Positions 1 to 8,368 of a DNA stretch of 24,359 nucleotides are shown here, piece after piece. The first letter of the stretch is position 1, and the number at the start of each line of letters is the position of its first letter. Under the pieces are notes generated by a model. It searched no databases, was not told where the DNA came from, and saw nothing but the letters and a program-made list of their open reading frames with translations. The position numbers and the translations under genes were made by a program. The stretch comes from a virus: positions 1-24,359 of IMG/VR virus record IMGVR_UViG_3300027985_000515; one strand, written 5' to 3'.

Positions 1-2195
1 TTCGGCGCATCCGGGGCTGTCTCTGCCGGACTCCCGGATTCTGCAACCATGACCTGATTTTCCGGCTCCTGCACCTGCCCGTAAAAAAAGTCCCGGACAA
101 TTTTTTCCGCACCATCAGACATCCTGTTATTGCCGGTCAGGACTTTCTGGTCTCCGGCAAATATCCGGTATTTTCCATCCTTGCCCCTTATCGTTGCGGC
201 GTGGACTCCTTTCCGGTTTATCAGCCGGATGTCTTTTCCGTCCTGACGAACTCTCCATCCGTATTTCCCGACAACAGACTGCAAATCCCGAACAGGATCA
301 GGAGCGGGAGCAGCCTCTTCAGTTGTAAAGGATTCCTTTACAACTGCCGGGGCCTCTTCCGCCTGTCCTTCCAACGTGTTGATATTGCTTCCGGCATTAC
401 CTTCAGTAATGTCGGCTTGACCGGCAGCCACTTCCGGCACATTCTCCGGCATCTCCGGGACAGGCGATGCAGTTTCCTGTGTTACTGGCGCTACAGGTTC
501 AGCCGGTACTTCCGCCTGTGTAACCGGCGCTTCCATATCGGCAAGCCGTTTCCGTATCTGCCGGATACGGGTGGCAGGCATCCGGGGGTTTTCAATCACA
601 AGCTCACCGGCGGCTGTCCGTTCTTCCGGCGAAAGCCCGGATACATAATCCCGGTATTCCGCAAGGCTTTTCTCCCGTTTTGTCATCTTTTCCGGGACAA
701 CTTCCGGTGCGGCAACCGGCGCTTCAGGAGCAGGGAACGCCTCTGTTTGTCCCGCCCTCTGTTCTGTTTTCGGAGCAGCCGTCATCCCGGCCAGCTCTCT
801 TTGCATTTCCGGGGGAATATTTTCAACCGGTCTGGCAGGCCCGGTCACAGGCGTTTCCGGTTCAGGCAGCACTATCCCCTGACCGGATACAGTTCCGGGT
901 TCTGCGGGCGTCTCCGGTGGCGCAACCGGCATTTCCGGTGTCGTCTTCAGACTCCGTTCCCGCTCTGCCAGACTGGATAGCGGCCTGTCTTTCGGCAGGG
1001 TCGAAAGTTCCTGCCGGAAATCTTTGGCAAGTTCTGTCTGCGGTTCCGGGGCATCCGGTTTTTCAGCGGCCTTTGGCGCTTCCCCTTTCGGCGGTTTTTC
1101 GGCTCCGGTATATTTGCGGACCTGTTCCGCAAAATATTTCTCCCGCTCGGAAGGGTTCATGTCCTTCAGCCGCTCCCGGATTTTCTGCCCCTCGCTCCGG
1201 ATATCCTTTCCCAGTCCGCCCATGTCGCCCGAAGCCCCATACGAGGCAATCCGGTCTTCCATCCGCTTCATGGCCGCCGGTCCGCCATATCCCCACAGAT
1301 AATAAATATCCTGTGCCAGATCAAAGGCCCGTTCCGAAACCGGCCTCTGGTCATTTACAGGTGCATTCCCGGACAGCGCCCGCTGTCCTTCCAGCGCTGC
1401 AATGCCGGTTGCCAGCCGAACCAGCCTCTGTGGAATCTGCCCGGCAGCTCCGAAAATCGCACCGGTCTCGGCTCCTTCCCGAAGCGCCCGGAATTCCGAT
1501 TCAATGGCATTGACCGGCGTGGATTCCTTCAGGGCCTCACCGACATTCCGCACTCCGTAACCGGCAGCCAGACCGCCCGCACCGGCAGCAGCCGCCGCAC
1601 CGATTCGCCCGACAAGGCTGGACGCCTGCGGAAGTCTCTTGGCAATCTCCCGCCCGGCTGCCCCGGTCACATGACCCGCAAGCCCCGGAATATACCCGGC
1701 CAGTTCGCCAAGACCGCCCGCAATTCTCTCCCCGGAACTGGACGGTTGCGGAACCATCGGCTCACCGGTCATGGCCTCATGGATAGCCCCCGGTATGCCC
1801 AGAGAATAGGCATCCGTAAAACGCCCGGCAAACTGCTCCAGCGCTTTCGGTCCACCCACCATTTCGTCCATCGGAATTCCGGTATCTTTTGACCGCATCT
1901 CCACATAGGCACGGGCTTTCTGCTCCGGCGTCGGGCCGGTCGGTTCCACGCCCAGCATTCCCAGAAATTTCCCGACAAGGCTCCGGTCTTCCCGGTTTCT
2001 TTCGCCGGATTCCAGACCGGGGATTCCCGGACCATATACAAAATTCCGGCGCATGGCTCGCCGGTCAGCGGCTGGTATCTTTTTATCCCTGCCCTGATAA
2101 GCACCGAAAAATATATCCTTTACCGCCCGCTGCTTGTCTACCGGCGCTTTCCGGTATTTCGGCAGACTCTCGATCTGATCCCATTGCAAGGCCAT
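1..2195 (-). CDS. Large Pro/Glu-rich protein, partial (runs off left edge); possible internal virion or ejection protein
   Basis: I translated this by hand. An open frame starts at ATG 2195, with GGAG about 8 bases upstream, and stays open to base 1, giving at least 731 residues; the C-terminus lies outside the window. I recognise no family. Residues 1-60 are basic and helical. Residues about 158-230 are rich in Ala and Gly and hydrophobic (GRIGAAAAAGAGGLAAGYG), which could be a membrane-active or amphipathic stretch. Residues about 365-630 are a low-complexity linker of Pro, Glu, Ala and Val with many PEAPVAAPE-like units. A small folded segment follows at about 645-710 (KDIRLINRKGVHAATIRGKDGKYRIF). 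Position after the lysin and tail genes, large size and hydrophobic segment fit a DNA-ejection or internal virion protein of a podovirus, but that is inference. The plus-strand frames opposite are shadows. Confidence 0.75.
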   Translation of the reverse strand, partial: MALQWDQIESLPKYRKAPVDKQRAVKDIFFGAYQGRDKKIPAADRRAMRRNFVYGPGIPGLESGERNREDRSLVGKFLGMLGVEPTGPTPEQKARAYVEMRSKDTGIPMDEMVGGPKALEQFAGRFTDAYSLGIPGAIHEAMTGEPMVPQPSSSGERIAGGLGELAGYIPGLAGHVTGAAGREIAKRLPQASSLVGRIGAAAAAGAGGLAAGYGVRNVGEALKESTPVNAIESEFRALREGAETGAIFGAAGQIPQRLVRLATGIAALEGQRALSGNAPVNDQRPVSERAFDLAQDIYYLWGYGGPAAMKRMEDRIASYGASGDMGGLGKDIRSEGQKIRERLKDMNPSEREKYFAEQVRKYTGAEKPPKGEAPKAAEKPDAPEPQTELAKDFRQELSTLPKDRPLSSLAERERSLKTTPEMPVAPPETPAEPGTVSGQGIVLPEPETPVTGPARPVENIPPEMQRELAGMTAAPKTEQRAGQTEAFPAPEAPVAAPEVVPEKMTKREKSLAEYRDYVSGLSPEERTAAGELVIENPRMPATRIRQIRKRLADMEAPVTQAEVPAEPVAPVTQETASPVPEMPENVPEVAAGQADITEGNAGSNINTLEGQAEEAPAVVKESFTTEEAAPAPDPVRDLQSVVGKYGWRVRQDGKDIRLINRKGVHAATIRGKDGKYRIFAGDQKVLTGNNRMSDGAEKIVRDFFYGQVQEPENQVMVAESGSPAETAPDAP

Positions 2196-2218
2196 ATATC
2201 TACTCCAAGTACGTAATT

Positions 2219-2461
2219 CTAAATAAGCTCATAAGTTTTGTCAAAAATATCCGGCGTACATGGATAAAATTCTGAATTAATTCCTTTTATTATAAAGTCT
2301 CCAAGAGAGGCTTTAAGGTTTCCTTCAAGTGTTTTTATAATTAATGTTCCAGAATCGAAAGAACACCACGGATTGCAAAACTTGAATATTTCTTCATAAT
2401 TGTTGCCATTCCACTTTATAGCCTTAATGCGTATAGGCTTTTTTTGATATTCTTGAATCAT
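2219..2461 (-). CDS. Small PGDYG-like phage protein, AT-rich cargo (moron-like) gene
   Basis: This 80-residue protein starts at ATG 2461. AAGGAG lies six bases upstream, which favours this start over the in-frame TTG at 2467. The sequence (KKPIRIKAIKWNGNNYEEI near the start, then TLEGNLKASLGDFIIKG, then SEFYPCTPDIFDKTYELI) matches a small protein family common in phages and often labelled PGDYG-like; its function is unknown. The gene is markedly richer in A+T than its neighbours, sits directly behind an intrinsic terminator, and separates the lysin from the large gene to the left. Those are the usual signs of a recently acquired moron. No separate promoter is obvious in the short gap before it. 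Confidence 0.8.
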   Translation of the reverse strand: MIQEYQKKPIRIKAIKWNGNNYEEIFKFCNPWCSFDSGTLIIKTLEGNLKASLGDFIIKGINSEFYPCTPDIFDKTYELI

Positions 2462-2476
2462 TTTCAACTCCTTTTA

Positions 2477-2502
2477 TAAAAAAAGGGGCCGAAAGGCCCC
2501 TT
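2477..2502 (-). terminator. Intrinsic terminator after the lysin gene
   Basis: Read on the minus strand, AAGGGGCC-TTTC-GGCCCCTT forms an 8-bp perfect stem with a 4-base loop, followed by a run of seven T residues and then AT. It lies 24 bases beyond the endolysin stop codon and 16 bases before the next start codon. It should end or attenuate the late transcript, so the 80-aa gene and the large gene to the left depend on read-through, antitermination or an unseen promoter. Confidence 0.9.
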
Positions 2503-2525
2503 GATATTCAGCTTGTATTCCCTTG

Positions 2526-3113
2526 TCACAGGGCCTGATTCAGCATCTCCCGGACACCGAGCAAGGCCCTCTGCTGCTGCCACCCGTATTCATATTTCTC
2601 GTTTTTTTCCGCACTCCGGGCGCAGTTCACAAAATGCACCGACTTCTGTGCGGCCACCATAAAATACAGAACCTTGGCACCTTCCTGATTCCGTCTCCGG
2701 TCCAGATAGGATTTCAGGGCATGAAGCGTCATGGGTCCGATTACCCCGTCCTCGGAAACGTCCGGGTAATCCTTGCCTCTCTGATTCATGGCATTCAGGC
2801 ACATCTGAAGCGCTTTTGCGCTTCTCTGGGGTCCGGCCACAACGCCGAAATCCAGCAGGCTTTCACCCAGTTTCGGGAAGATTGCGCCCACCTTGTCAAA
2901 CCCCGGACCTGTCCAGTATCGTTTCAGGTAGATTTCCCTTGCCATATCTTCCGTCAGGTCACGCATGGAGCCGGTATATCCGTAGGCCCTTGCAGTGACT
3001 TCCGTAATTCCGTATTTCGTCGGCCCGCCGGAATCCGAAGGATCGTTTGTATAACAGCTGCCTTCTCTTTCCAGAATCCCGTTGATATATACTTCAGCGT
3101 ATCTGTCGCTCAT
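2526..3113 (-). CDS. Endolysin: GH108-type muramidase with C-terminal peptidoglycan-binding domain
   Basis: This 195-residue protein has the layout of the glycoside hydrolase 108 / N-acetylmuramidase family. The N-terminal catalytic motif is LEREGSCYTNDPSDSGG, followed by TKYGIT; family members usually read EGGYxxDPxDxGGxTxxGIT, and Glu17 would be the acid catalyst. The C-terminal part (about 95-190), with DGVIGPMTLHAL and a long Tyr/Trp-rich helix, matches the peptidoglycan-binding domain that follows GH108. The product would cleave host peptidoglycan for lysis. No signal peptide or SAR segment is visible, so it should need a holin. The start overlaps the previous gene's stop in an ATGA. The second Gly of the usual EGG is Ser here. 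An intrinsic terminator follows. Confidence 0.92.
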   Translation of the reverse strand: MSDRYAEVYINGILEREGSCYTNDPSDSGGPTKYGITEVTARAYGYTGSMRDLTEDMAREIYLKRYWTGPGFDKVGAIFPKLGESLLDFGVVAGPQRSAKALQMCLNAMNQRGKDYPDVSEDGVIGPMTLHALKSYLDRRRNQEGAKVLYFMVAAQKSVHFVNCARSAEKNEKYEYGWQQQRALLGVREMLNQAL

Positions 3114-4003
3114 TGGACTTCATTTCCCCCCAGTGCTTTCCGGATCTGCTCAAGAACATTCCGGTCATAATCTGTCATGGCTTCGGCATCTGCCTTCCCG
3201 GATGTGTCCTTACCGGATGGCTTCAGGCCCGGGATTTTCGGGTCCCATTCCATATCCGTTCCGGAATCCACCTGCCGCAATTTGGCCGCCGTATCCTTTA
3301 CCATCGTCATGTATTCGGCAATTTTCTTCTGCCGGTCTTCCGGCTTCATGAACCGGGCTTCCATCGGATCGATTGCAGATTTGACAAGCTGGGTTGCCGC
3401 AGACAGGTACGGGTCCTTGTCCACGCCGATCAGTTTCATCTGTGCAGGTGTGGCATTGCCGGACATATAGGCGGACCAGGCATCCGTTTTCATCCCGGAT
3501 AAACCGGACGAACCGGTGCGGGATGCAGGCGTATATCCTTCGGGAACTTCCGTCCCCGGCTGGACGTACTGGTATTTCCCCGAAGGCGTCTTGAACAGGT
3601 CCGGCCTCAATGCGCTTCCGCCGGGTCTGGCAGCAGGCCGGTATCCCTGCGGAACGCTCTGGCCGGGTGAGATATACTCATACTGCCCGGACGGCCCCTG
3701 AAACAGATCAGGCCGGAACTGCTGCCCGCCCTGCCGGTTCTGTGCTGCCCGGAAAGACACGAATTTACCGATAATATTGGTCGCACGGTCCGGCGGAATC
3801 TGATACTTTGCCGCCGCCTTCACAATCTGTTCCTCGGTCGGCATCTGGCCGGACGAAAAAAGCTCCTGCCCGAACGCCATATCCCGCTGCCGTTCTTCCT
3901 TGTCCCGTAATATCTGCCGGACAGCATCCACAACCTGAACGTTCTGTCCCGGCCTCTGTGACATGGCTGCCAGCGCATAAGGCAAAACGTCTTTTACAGC
4001 CAT
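3110..4003 (-). CDS. Virion-associated protein of unknown function with a duplicated 36-residue motif
   Basis: This 297-residue protein starts at ATG 4003 behind AGGGGG with a five-base spacer. I do not recognise it. The N-terminal 90 residues are helical and charged. Residues 96-124 and 132-160 are tandem copies of a short motif, RPDLFxxPSGxYxYxxPGxxVPxGYxPA. The C-terminal half is helical and ends in DYDRNVLEQIRKALGG. It overlaps the lysin start by four bases and follows the tail genes. In podoviruses this position often carries internal or ejection proteins, or a lysis accessory, but the sequence does not decide between them. Confidence 0.8.
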   Translation of the reverse strand: MAVKDVLPYALAAMSQRPGQNVQVVDAVRQILRDKEERQRDMAFGQELFSSGQMPTEEQIVKAAAKYQIPPDRATNIIGKFVSFRAAQNRQGGQQFRPDLFQGPSGQYEYISPGQSVPQGYRPAARPGGSALRPDLFKTPSGKYQYVQPGTEVPEGYTPASRTGSSGLSGMKTDAWSAYMSGNATPAQMKLIGVDKDPYLSAATQLVKSAIDPMEARFMKPEDRQKKIAEYMTMVKDTAAKLRQVDSGTDMEWDPKIPGLKPSGKDTSGKADAEAMTDYDRNVLEQIRKALGGNEVQ

Positions 4004-4015
4004 CCCAACCCCCTT

Positions 4016-4672
4016 TTATTCCGGAAGGTGCATCATGGCAAAATGAAGGAGTTTCACATTTTCCACTGTGCCTCTCCACAGCCCGCCCGCCACGCACTCA
4101 CCGCCGAGGCAGGTTCCGAACGCAACATTGTTCTCTGTGAAGGCTGCCCCGGTATTCTGGGCAACAAGATTCCCGCCGATATACAATCTCTGGTTATGCG
4201 TATCAATATCGTGCTGAAGGATATAGGTTGTATCCACGCCGAACGTGGTCGCCACATTCAGGCGCAATCCTTCAGGCCCGGCTCCGGCATAGAAATGCCC
4301 GTCTGTGTAAGGCTGTGCCTGCAACCCCGTAATCGCGGATCCGGCTGTTGCTCCAAGGGGCCACCATATCCATCCGGCTGTGGTTGCGCTCACAGCCAGC
4401 TTTCCACGCCATGCTGCTGTAATGCTTTTGTCCGATGCCAGCAGGGTCATCTGGCTGGATGTCGCCTGCGATGTCCACCCGGTCGCCTGCACCCATGCCG
4501 GATTGCCTGACGGGAATACCAGATTATTCCCGTTGCCTGTCAGGTCGATGTTGGCTGCCGAAGCGTCAGCCGCAAACCGGGCCTGCCATGCCGCATATGC
4601 ACCGCCACCGATGGTATACCACAACGGGATTTCCTGTTCGCTTCCCAGCAAAGGCCCTCTTATGGTGTGCAT
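4016..4672 (-). CDS. LamG-like (concanavalin A-like jelly-roll) protein, candidate receptor-binding or appendage protein
   Basis: The preferred start is ATG 4672 (218 residues); GAGG lies eight bases upstream, whereas the in-frame alternative at 4690 lacks a clear site. Residues about 85-218 look like a LamG-type jelly roll. They include a beta-rich GWIWWPLG stretch, then LYIGGNLVAQNTG (compare the usual LYVDGxLV) and a closing WRGTVENVKLLHFAM (compare GxVDNVRIYxRAL). Such domains bind sugars or proteins in phage tail appendages. The ATG lies one base beyond the stop of the 920-aa fibre gene, so the two are translationally close and probably assemble into the same appendage. Function is inferred from fold and position. 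Confidence 0.8.
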   Translation of the reverse strand: MHTIRGPLLGSEQEIPLWYTIGGGAYAAWQARFAADASAANIDLTGNGNNLVFPSGNPAWVQATGWTSQATSSQMTLLASDKSITAAWRGKLAVSATTAGWIWWPLGATAGSAITGLQAQPYTDGHFYAGAGPEGLRLNVATTFGVDTTYILQHDIDTHNQRLYIGGNLVAQNTGAAFTENNVAFGTCLGGECVAGGLWRGTVENVKLLHFAMMHLPE

Positions 4673-4673
4673 T

Positions 4674-7436
4674 TTACAGTCCTCTCGCAAAAATGCTTCC
4701 GACCCACTGCGAACCCGTCCACAGGAAGGTCAGAATATCCTTTTCCCCGGAACCGGAAAGATCAGGTACTCCCGGAAGCCCCCAGTTCACGCCGGTAAAC
4801 GTCGGCGTAAATGCACCGCCGGAAGTCAGCTCCAGCGTTACTACCGCACTCTTTCCGGACGCCGGAGCGTTTGAAAACGATACCGTATAGTTCCCGGTGG
4901 GCGTGAATGTGAAATGGTTTCCGGAAGACACATCCATAGTGGCAGATGTCCCGGTACTCAGCGCAACCACGGCGGAATGCAGCCCTTTTACCGTGTCTCC
5001 GCCCGCGTCCAGATTCCCCGAAGAATAGCTCCAGAATCCGCCGAAAGCCCCGCCGTCATTAAACTGTACACTTCCAGACACACCGCCCGGCTCAGGGATA
5101 AGCCCGGCCACTTCCACAATGGCCGACTGCACATCTGTAGAAGTGAGGCCACTGCTTCCGGGCGTGAAAGCATGATAATCCGCATCATACACATCCTGCC
5201 CCACACTCCCCGGATCATAAACGGTCTTCAGCATCGCCTTGCTGTTCAGGGTGGCGGTCAGGCTGGCAGGCGTTACCGCCCTCGTGGTATCTGTACCGGC
5301 AATGGATTCGTCATTGGTCGAAAGCTCTACAACGCCCTGGGCTGTCGTGGTCGCTGATACCGGAGACGCCGGAATCAGCCCGGCCACTTCCACGATGGCA
5401 GCCTGCACATTGGTAGACGACAGGCCGCTGCTTCCGGGATCAAAAGCCTGATAATCCGCATCAAACACATCCTGACCGATTCCGAGCGGGTCATAGGTCG
5501 CCATGAGCATGGCCTTGTCACTCAGGGCCTGTGTCAGACCCAGAGGCGTTACCGCCCTTGTGGCGTCCGTACCCGTAGAGGCTTCGGAAGTCGTCGCCAG
5601 TTCCACAAGCCCGGTGGAAACCGTGGTGGCTGTCCGTCCGTCCAGTGTGGCCTTAAGCCCGGAAGGCGTTACCGATCTTGTGGTATCCGTGCCGTTCTGT
5701 GCCTCGGCAGTTGTCGCCAGCTCCACAAGACCGGAAACTTCCGTTGTGGCGGTCGTAATGGCTTCCAGCTTGGCTTTCAGGGCATCCGTAAAGGCGTTTG
5801 TATCGGCATTGTTTTCATATGCCGTCTTGATCTGGGCATCGGTCATCGGGTCCCAGTCCACATCCCCGATCTTGACCCAGCTTCCCCCGGAATAGGTAAA
5901 CTGGGCTGCCGTTCCGTCGCCCTCATCCTGAACCAGAACGCACTCTCCGCCGGTAAAACCGCTGGTATCAATGGCCGCAAGAGCCGTCATATCGGCCACA
6001 GGGTCCAGCCATGTGGAACCTGCAAGCGTCGGCACATTGGCAAGCTGGCTCCAGTCTATTTTGGTTCCGTCTCCGCCCGTAGCCGCCAGTTCTGTCTTTG
6101 TCCAGTAATTGGCTGCCCGTGCAATTTCTGCCGGAATATCCGCTTCCACAAGGGTTCCGCCGTTTGTCACAAGGCCCTTGGAATCCACAATTACCTTGGT
6201 ATAGGTTCCGGCGGTGATTGCGGCGTTGGCATCCACCTTGTTTGCCAGCAATGCCGCAACCTCGTCATCACGGGCGATGGTATCCGGAATATCCGTATCC
6301 GCAAGAGCGCTGCCGTAGGTCACCAGGCCCTTGGAATCCACAATGACCTTGGTATAGGTTCCCGGCGTAATGGCAGGATTGGCGTTCACCTTGCCCGCAA
6401 GGGCTGCCGTAACTTCGGCATCACGGGCAATGGTGTCCGGAATGTCCGAATCCTCGATATAATCCAGAATATCGCTGTTGGCTTTTCCGTCCAGCGCCGT
6501 TCGGATTGCCCTCTCGGATACGATATTGGTATCCAGTCCGGGGCTTCCGATAGTGGTCACAAGGTCGGCAGACAGGATTGTCGGAACGTCGGTCAGGCTG
6601 TTGAAAGACCGCTCTGCCAGATCGGCCAGATTATGCGTATGGTTTCCGCGTGCCACTTCATTGGCACCGGTCCCGAAATTCTTGTTGAACGCCGTGTTTT
6701 TGGGAGAGATCAGAGGTTCATAGGCCTGCTCCCAGTAGGTCGTGTTGGTGGGCGCATTGCCGGAGTTGGAAATCTTGGCCCGGTAAATGGTCCCGTTATA
6801 GGATACCAGACTGCCCACCGGATAGGACGACGTTACCGACCACTCTCCCAGCCGGTCGGCGTCTGTCGTGGTAGTCCCGCCGGAAGAGGCTGTCACCGGC
6901 GGGAAATCCTGATGGTTGGCAAACGTCACCGTCCAGATCGCTCCGGCTTCATTCGGGTAATTGTTCGGGGCGTTCAGCGGGGCAACAATCCGGACATCCA
7001 TCACCGCCGGATCGGTCGTGACGCTGGCGGGGTCAATCATGGCCGCCGACTCTTCCCATATCGCCGGGGTATCCCCGTAGACAAACGCCGCATACCGTCC
7101 CCGGCTGGTCGGGTCCGGGATCACAGCGCCGTCCGGGTTGGCGATCAACTGGAATTCCTGCCAGGGATCACAGGCCACAATGGCCTTGTATCCGGTTCTG
7201 GATTTCCCCGGATAATATTTTACAGGAGTACCATTATAATTTTCGATACTGACCACAGCCCCCTGAACCGCATGGCCGGGCGTACACCGGGCAATCATTC
7301 CGGTGTCTGTTCTGTACACGGGGTCTCCAATCCGGATTTCGGTCTCGGATGCCTCGATCAGATATTCCCGCCGCTTGAAGTCACCCGTAGGGTCCGTAAC
7401 CGGGCGGAAACCGTATGTCCTTGCAGTGTTCGTCAT
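4674..7436 (-). CDS. Tail fibre or appendage protein, 920 aa, with N-terminal decoration-like domain
   Basis: This is a modular fibre. Residues 1-180 match the two decoration-like proteins at 15385-16761: GFRPVTDP, then RIGDPVYRTDTG, YNGTPVKYYPG and a closing WTVTFANHQ. Residues 195-240 resemble a CBM5/12-like module (YPVGSLVSYNGTIYRA, then YWEQ). Residues 245-345 hold typical fibre text (NKNFGTGANEVARGNHTH). Residues 347-397 and 398-448 are tandem 51-residue repeats (TYTKVIVDSKGLVT). Residues 530-560 read MTDAQIKTAYENNADTNAFT. The unit GLVELATTxEAxxGTDxTRxVTPxGL occurs three times (about 563-735), and a 42-residue YDPxxxGQDV unit twice (648-689, 740-781). The last 135 residues are a beta-rich tip. 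These repeats are common in phage side fibres. The start overlaps the previous stop (ATGA). Confidence 0.93.
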   Translation of the reverse strand: MTNTARTYGFRPVTDPTGDFKRREYLIEASETEIRIGDPVYRTDTGMIARCTPGHAVQGAVVSIENYNGTPVKYYPGKSRTGYKAIVACDPWQEFQLIANPDGAVIPDPTSRGRYAAFVYGDTPAIWEESAAMIDPASVTTDPAVMDVRIVAPLNAPNNYPNEAGAIWTVTFANHQDFPPVTASSGGTTTTDADRLGEWSVTSSYPVGSLVSYNGTIYRAKISNSGNAPTNTTYWEQAYEPLISPKNTAFNKNFGTGANEVARGNHTHNLADLAERSFNSLTDVPTILSADLVTTIGSPGLDTNIVSERAIRTALDGKANSDILDYIEDSDIPDTIARDAEVTAALAGKVNANPAITPGTYTKVIVDSKGLVTYGSALADTDIPDTIARDDEVAALLANKVDANAAITAGTYTKVIVDSKGLVTNGGTLVEADIPAEIARAANYWTKTELAATGGDGTKIDWSQLANVPTLAGSTWLDPVADMTALAAIDTSGFTGGECVLVQDEGDGTAAQFTYSGGSWVKIGDVDWDPMTDAQIKTAYENNADTNAFTDALKAKLEAITTATTEVSGLVELATTAEAQNGTDTTRSVTPSGLKATLDGRTATTVSTGLVELATTSEASTGTDATRAVTPLGLTQALSDKAMLMATYDPLGIGQDVFDADYQAFDPGSSGLSSTNVQAAIVEVAGLIPASPVSATTTAQGVVELSTNDESIAGTDTTRAVTPASLTATLNSKAMLKTVYDPGSVGQDVYDADYHAFTPGSSGLTSTDVQSAIVEVAGLIPEPGGVSGSVQFNDGGAFGGFWSYSSGNLDAGGDTVKGLHSAVVALSTGTSATMDVSSGNHFTFTPTGNYTVSFSNAPASGKSAVVTLELTSGGAFTPTFTGVNWGLPGVPDLSGSGEKDILTFLWTGSQWVGSIFARGL
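6093..6398 (-). repeat. Two tandem 153-bp repeats inside the fibre gene
   Basis: Units at 6246-6398 and 6093-6245 encode 51 residues each and are nearly identical around CTTGGAATCCACAAT (starting at 6177 and 6330, exactly 153 bases apart). They encode a fibre shaft repeat and could change copy number by recombination. Confidence 0.85.
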
Positions 7437-7711
7437 TTTTTACCCCACACGACATAAATCTGTAAGGCGGCAACCGATAGCCACCCGATAAGATTCAGAA
7501 GTTTTTCATAATTTGTAGACTTGCGGTCTTTACGTTCATCCATGATCTCATGAATACCGCAACCCCTCTGGGCTGTTGCCAGTTCTGTCACACTACGGGA
7601 AAGCTCATCCAGCTTTCCGTCCAGCTTCTCATATATTTTTTCGATAGAACCTATATTTCTATGTATATTATCTATTCTTTCATTGAGAAGCCTGATTTCT
7701 CCATCCGGCAT
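7433..7711 (-). CDS. XhlA/holin-like coiled-coil protein with one C-terminal membrane segment
   Basis: The true start is probably ATG 7711 (92 residues), because GGGGG lies just upstream and a longer frame would run through the preceding gene. Residues 1-45 form a charged coiled coil (INNERIDNI-like heptads: LLNERIDNIHRNIGSIEKIY), followed by DELSRSVTELATAQ. Residues about 68-88 form a single membrane helix (LLNLIGWLSVAALQIYVVW) ending in GKK. This layout is typical of XhlA-type haemolysin/holin partners, which help disrupt the inner membrane at lysis. It is not next to the lysin, which is about 4.3 kb downstream. It could instead be a structural coiled-coil membrane protein. Confidence 0.75.
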   Translation of the reverse strand: MPDGEIRLLNERIDNIHRNIGSIEKIYEKLDGKLDELSRSVTELATAQRGCGIHEIMDERKDRKSTNYEKLLNLIGWLSVAALQIYVVWGKK

Positions 7712-7725
7712 ATAATCCCCCGTAT

Positions 7726-8361
7726 CTACATCCCGAACATGGCAAGTGCAGCCGCAATCTGCATCAGATCCGCGTCGGACGAAGTGGTTGTTGTGGTCTG
7801 CCCGGTACGGTCGCCCTGAAGCGAACCCAGATAATTTTGCAGAAGCGTCAGCGGATACTGGTCGATTGACGCCTGACTGGACAGGGAAGTCGCATCCGTA
7901 GTCCGTGCAGAATCTGTAAGGCCGGACAGGGTACTCGCCTGATTGCTGTAATAATCCTGCCATGCCCCCGGCGTCAGACTGACGGAAGCCCCGCCCAGAG
8001 AGGTCGGAAGCGTGACAGACAAGCCGGGAATCGAGGAAACATTCTGGCTGTACTGGTCCGCTATATCGTTATATTGCTGGGTATAATTGTCCGCGAAACT
8101 CTGCCATTCGTCCGCAAGGGACATATAGTTGGACATGGCGTCGCTGGCATTATACACCCCCGGAATCGAGTTCCCGCTCTCGTCTGTCGTCAGAAACAGG
8201 CTGGAAATCTGGTCCCGGAGCGCCTGTTCCTCGGCAGTCGGCTCTGCGATGCTGGTGCTGGTCGTCGAACTGTTTCCAAGGGAATCTGTCAGAAGGCTGG
8301 TTGCCCCGCCGATCAGGTTGGTACTGCCCAGAACGTCGCTGATACTGTCAAAAAGTCCCAT
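7726..8361 (-). CDS. Ser/Thr/Gln-rich structural protein of unknown function, 211 aa
   Basis: It starts at ATG 8361 behind AGGTGA and ends in TAG 15 bases before the XhlA-like gene. I do not recognise it. It begins MGLFDSISDVLGS, is rich in Ser, Thr, Gln and Asp, and contains helical stretches (EWQSFADNYTQQYNDIADQY) and a Thr tract near the C-terminus. Its segments QYSQNVSSIPGL and ASTLSGLTD resemble QYSNIPGL and ADTLSGLAS in the next gene upstream, so the two may be old duplicates. Its position between the tail protein and the fibre suggests a tail or ejection component. Low-complexity composition argues against an enzyme. Confidence 0.75.
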   Translation of the reverse strand: MGLFDSISDVLGSTNLIGGATSLLTDSLGNSSTTSTSIAEPTAEEQALRDQISSLFLTTDESGNSIPGVYNASDAMSNYMSLADEWQSFADNYTQQYNDIADQYSQNVSSIPGLSVTLPTSLGGASVSLTPGAWQDYYSNQASTLSGLTDSARTTDATSLSSQASIDQYPLTLLQNYLGSLQGDRTGQTTTTTSSDADLMQIAAALAMFGM

Positions 8362-8368
8362 AGATCAC

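Noticed and set aside
4016-7436. Diversity-generating retroelement target in the fibre/LamG region
   Set aside because: No reverse transcriptase or template repeat is visible in the window, and the internal repeats are ordinary fibre shaft repeats.
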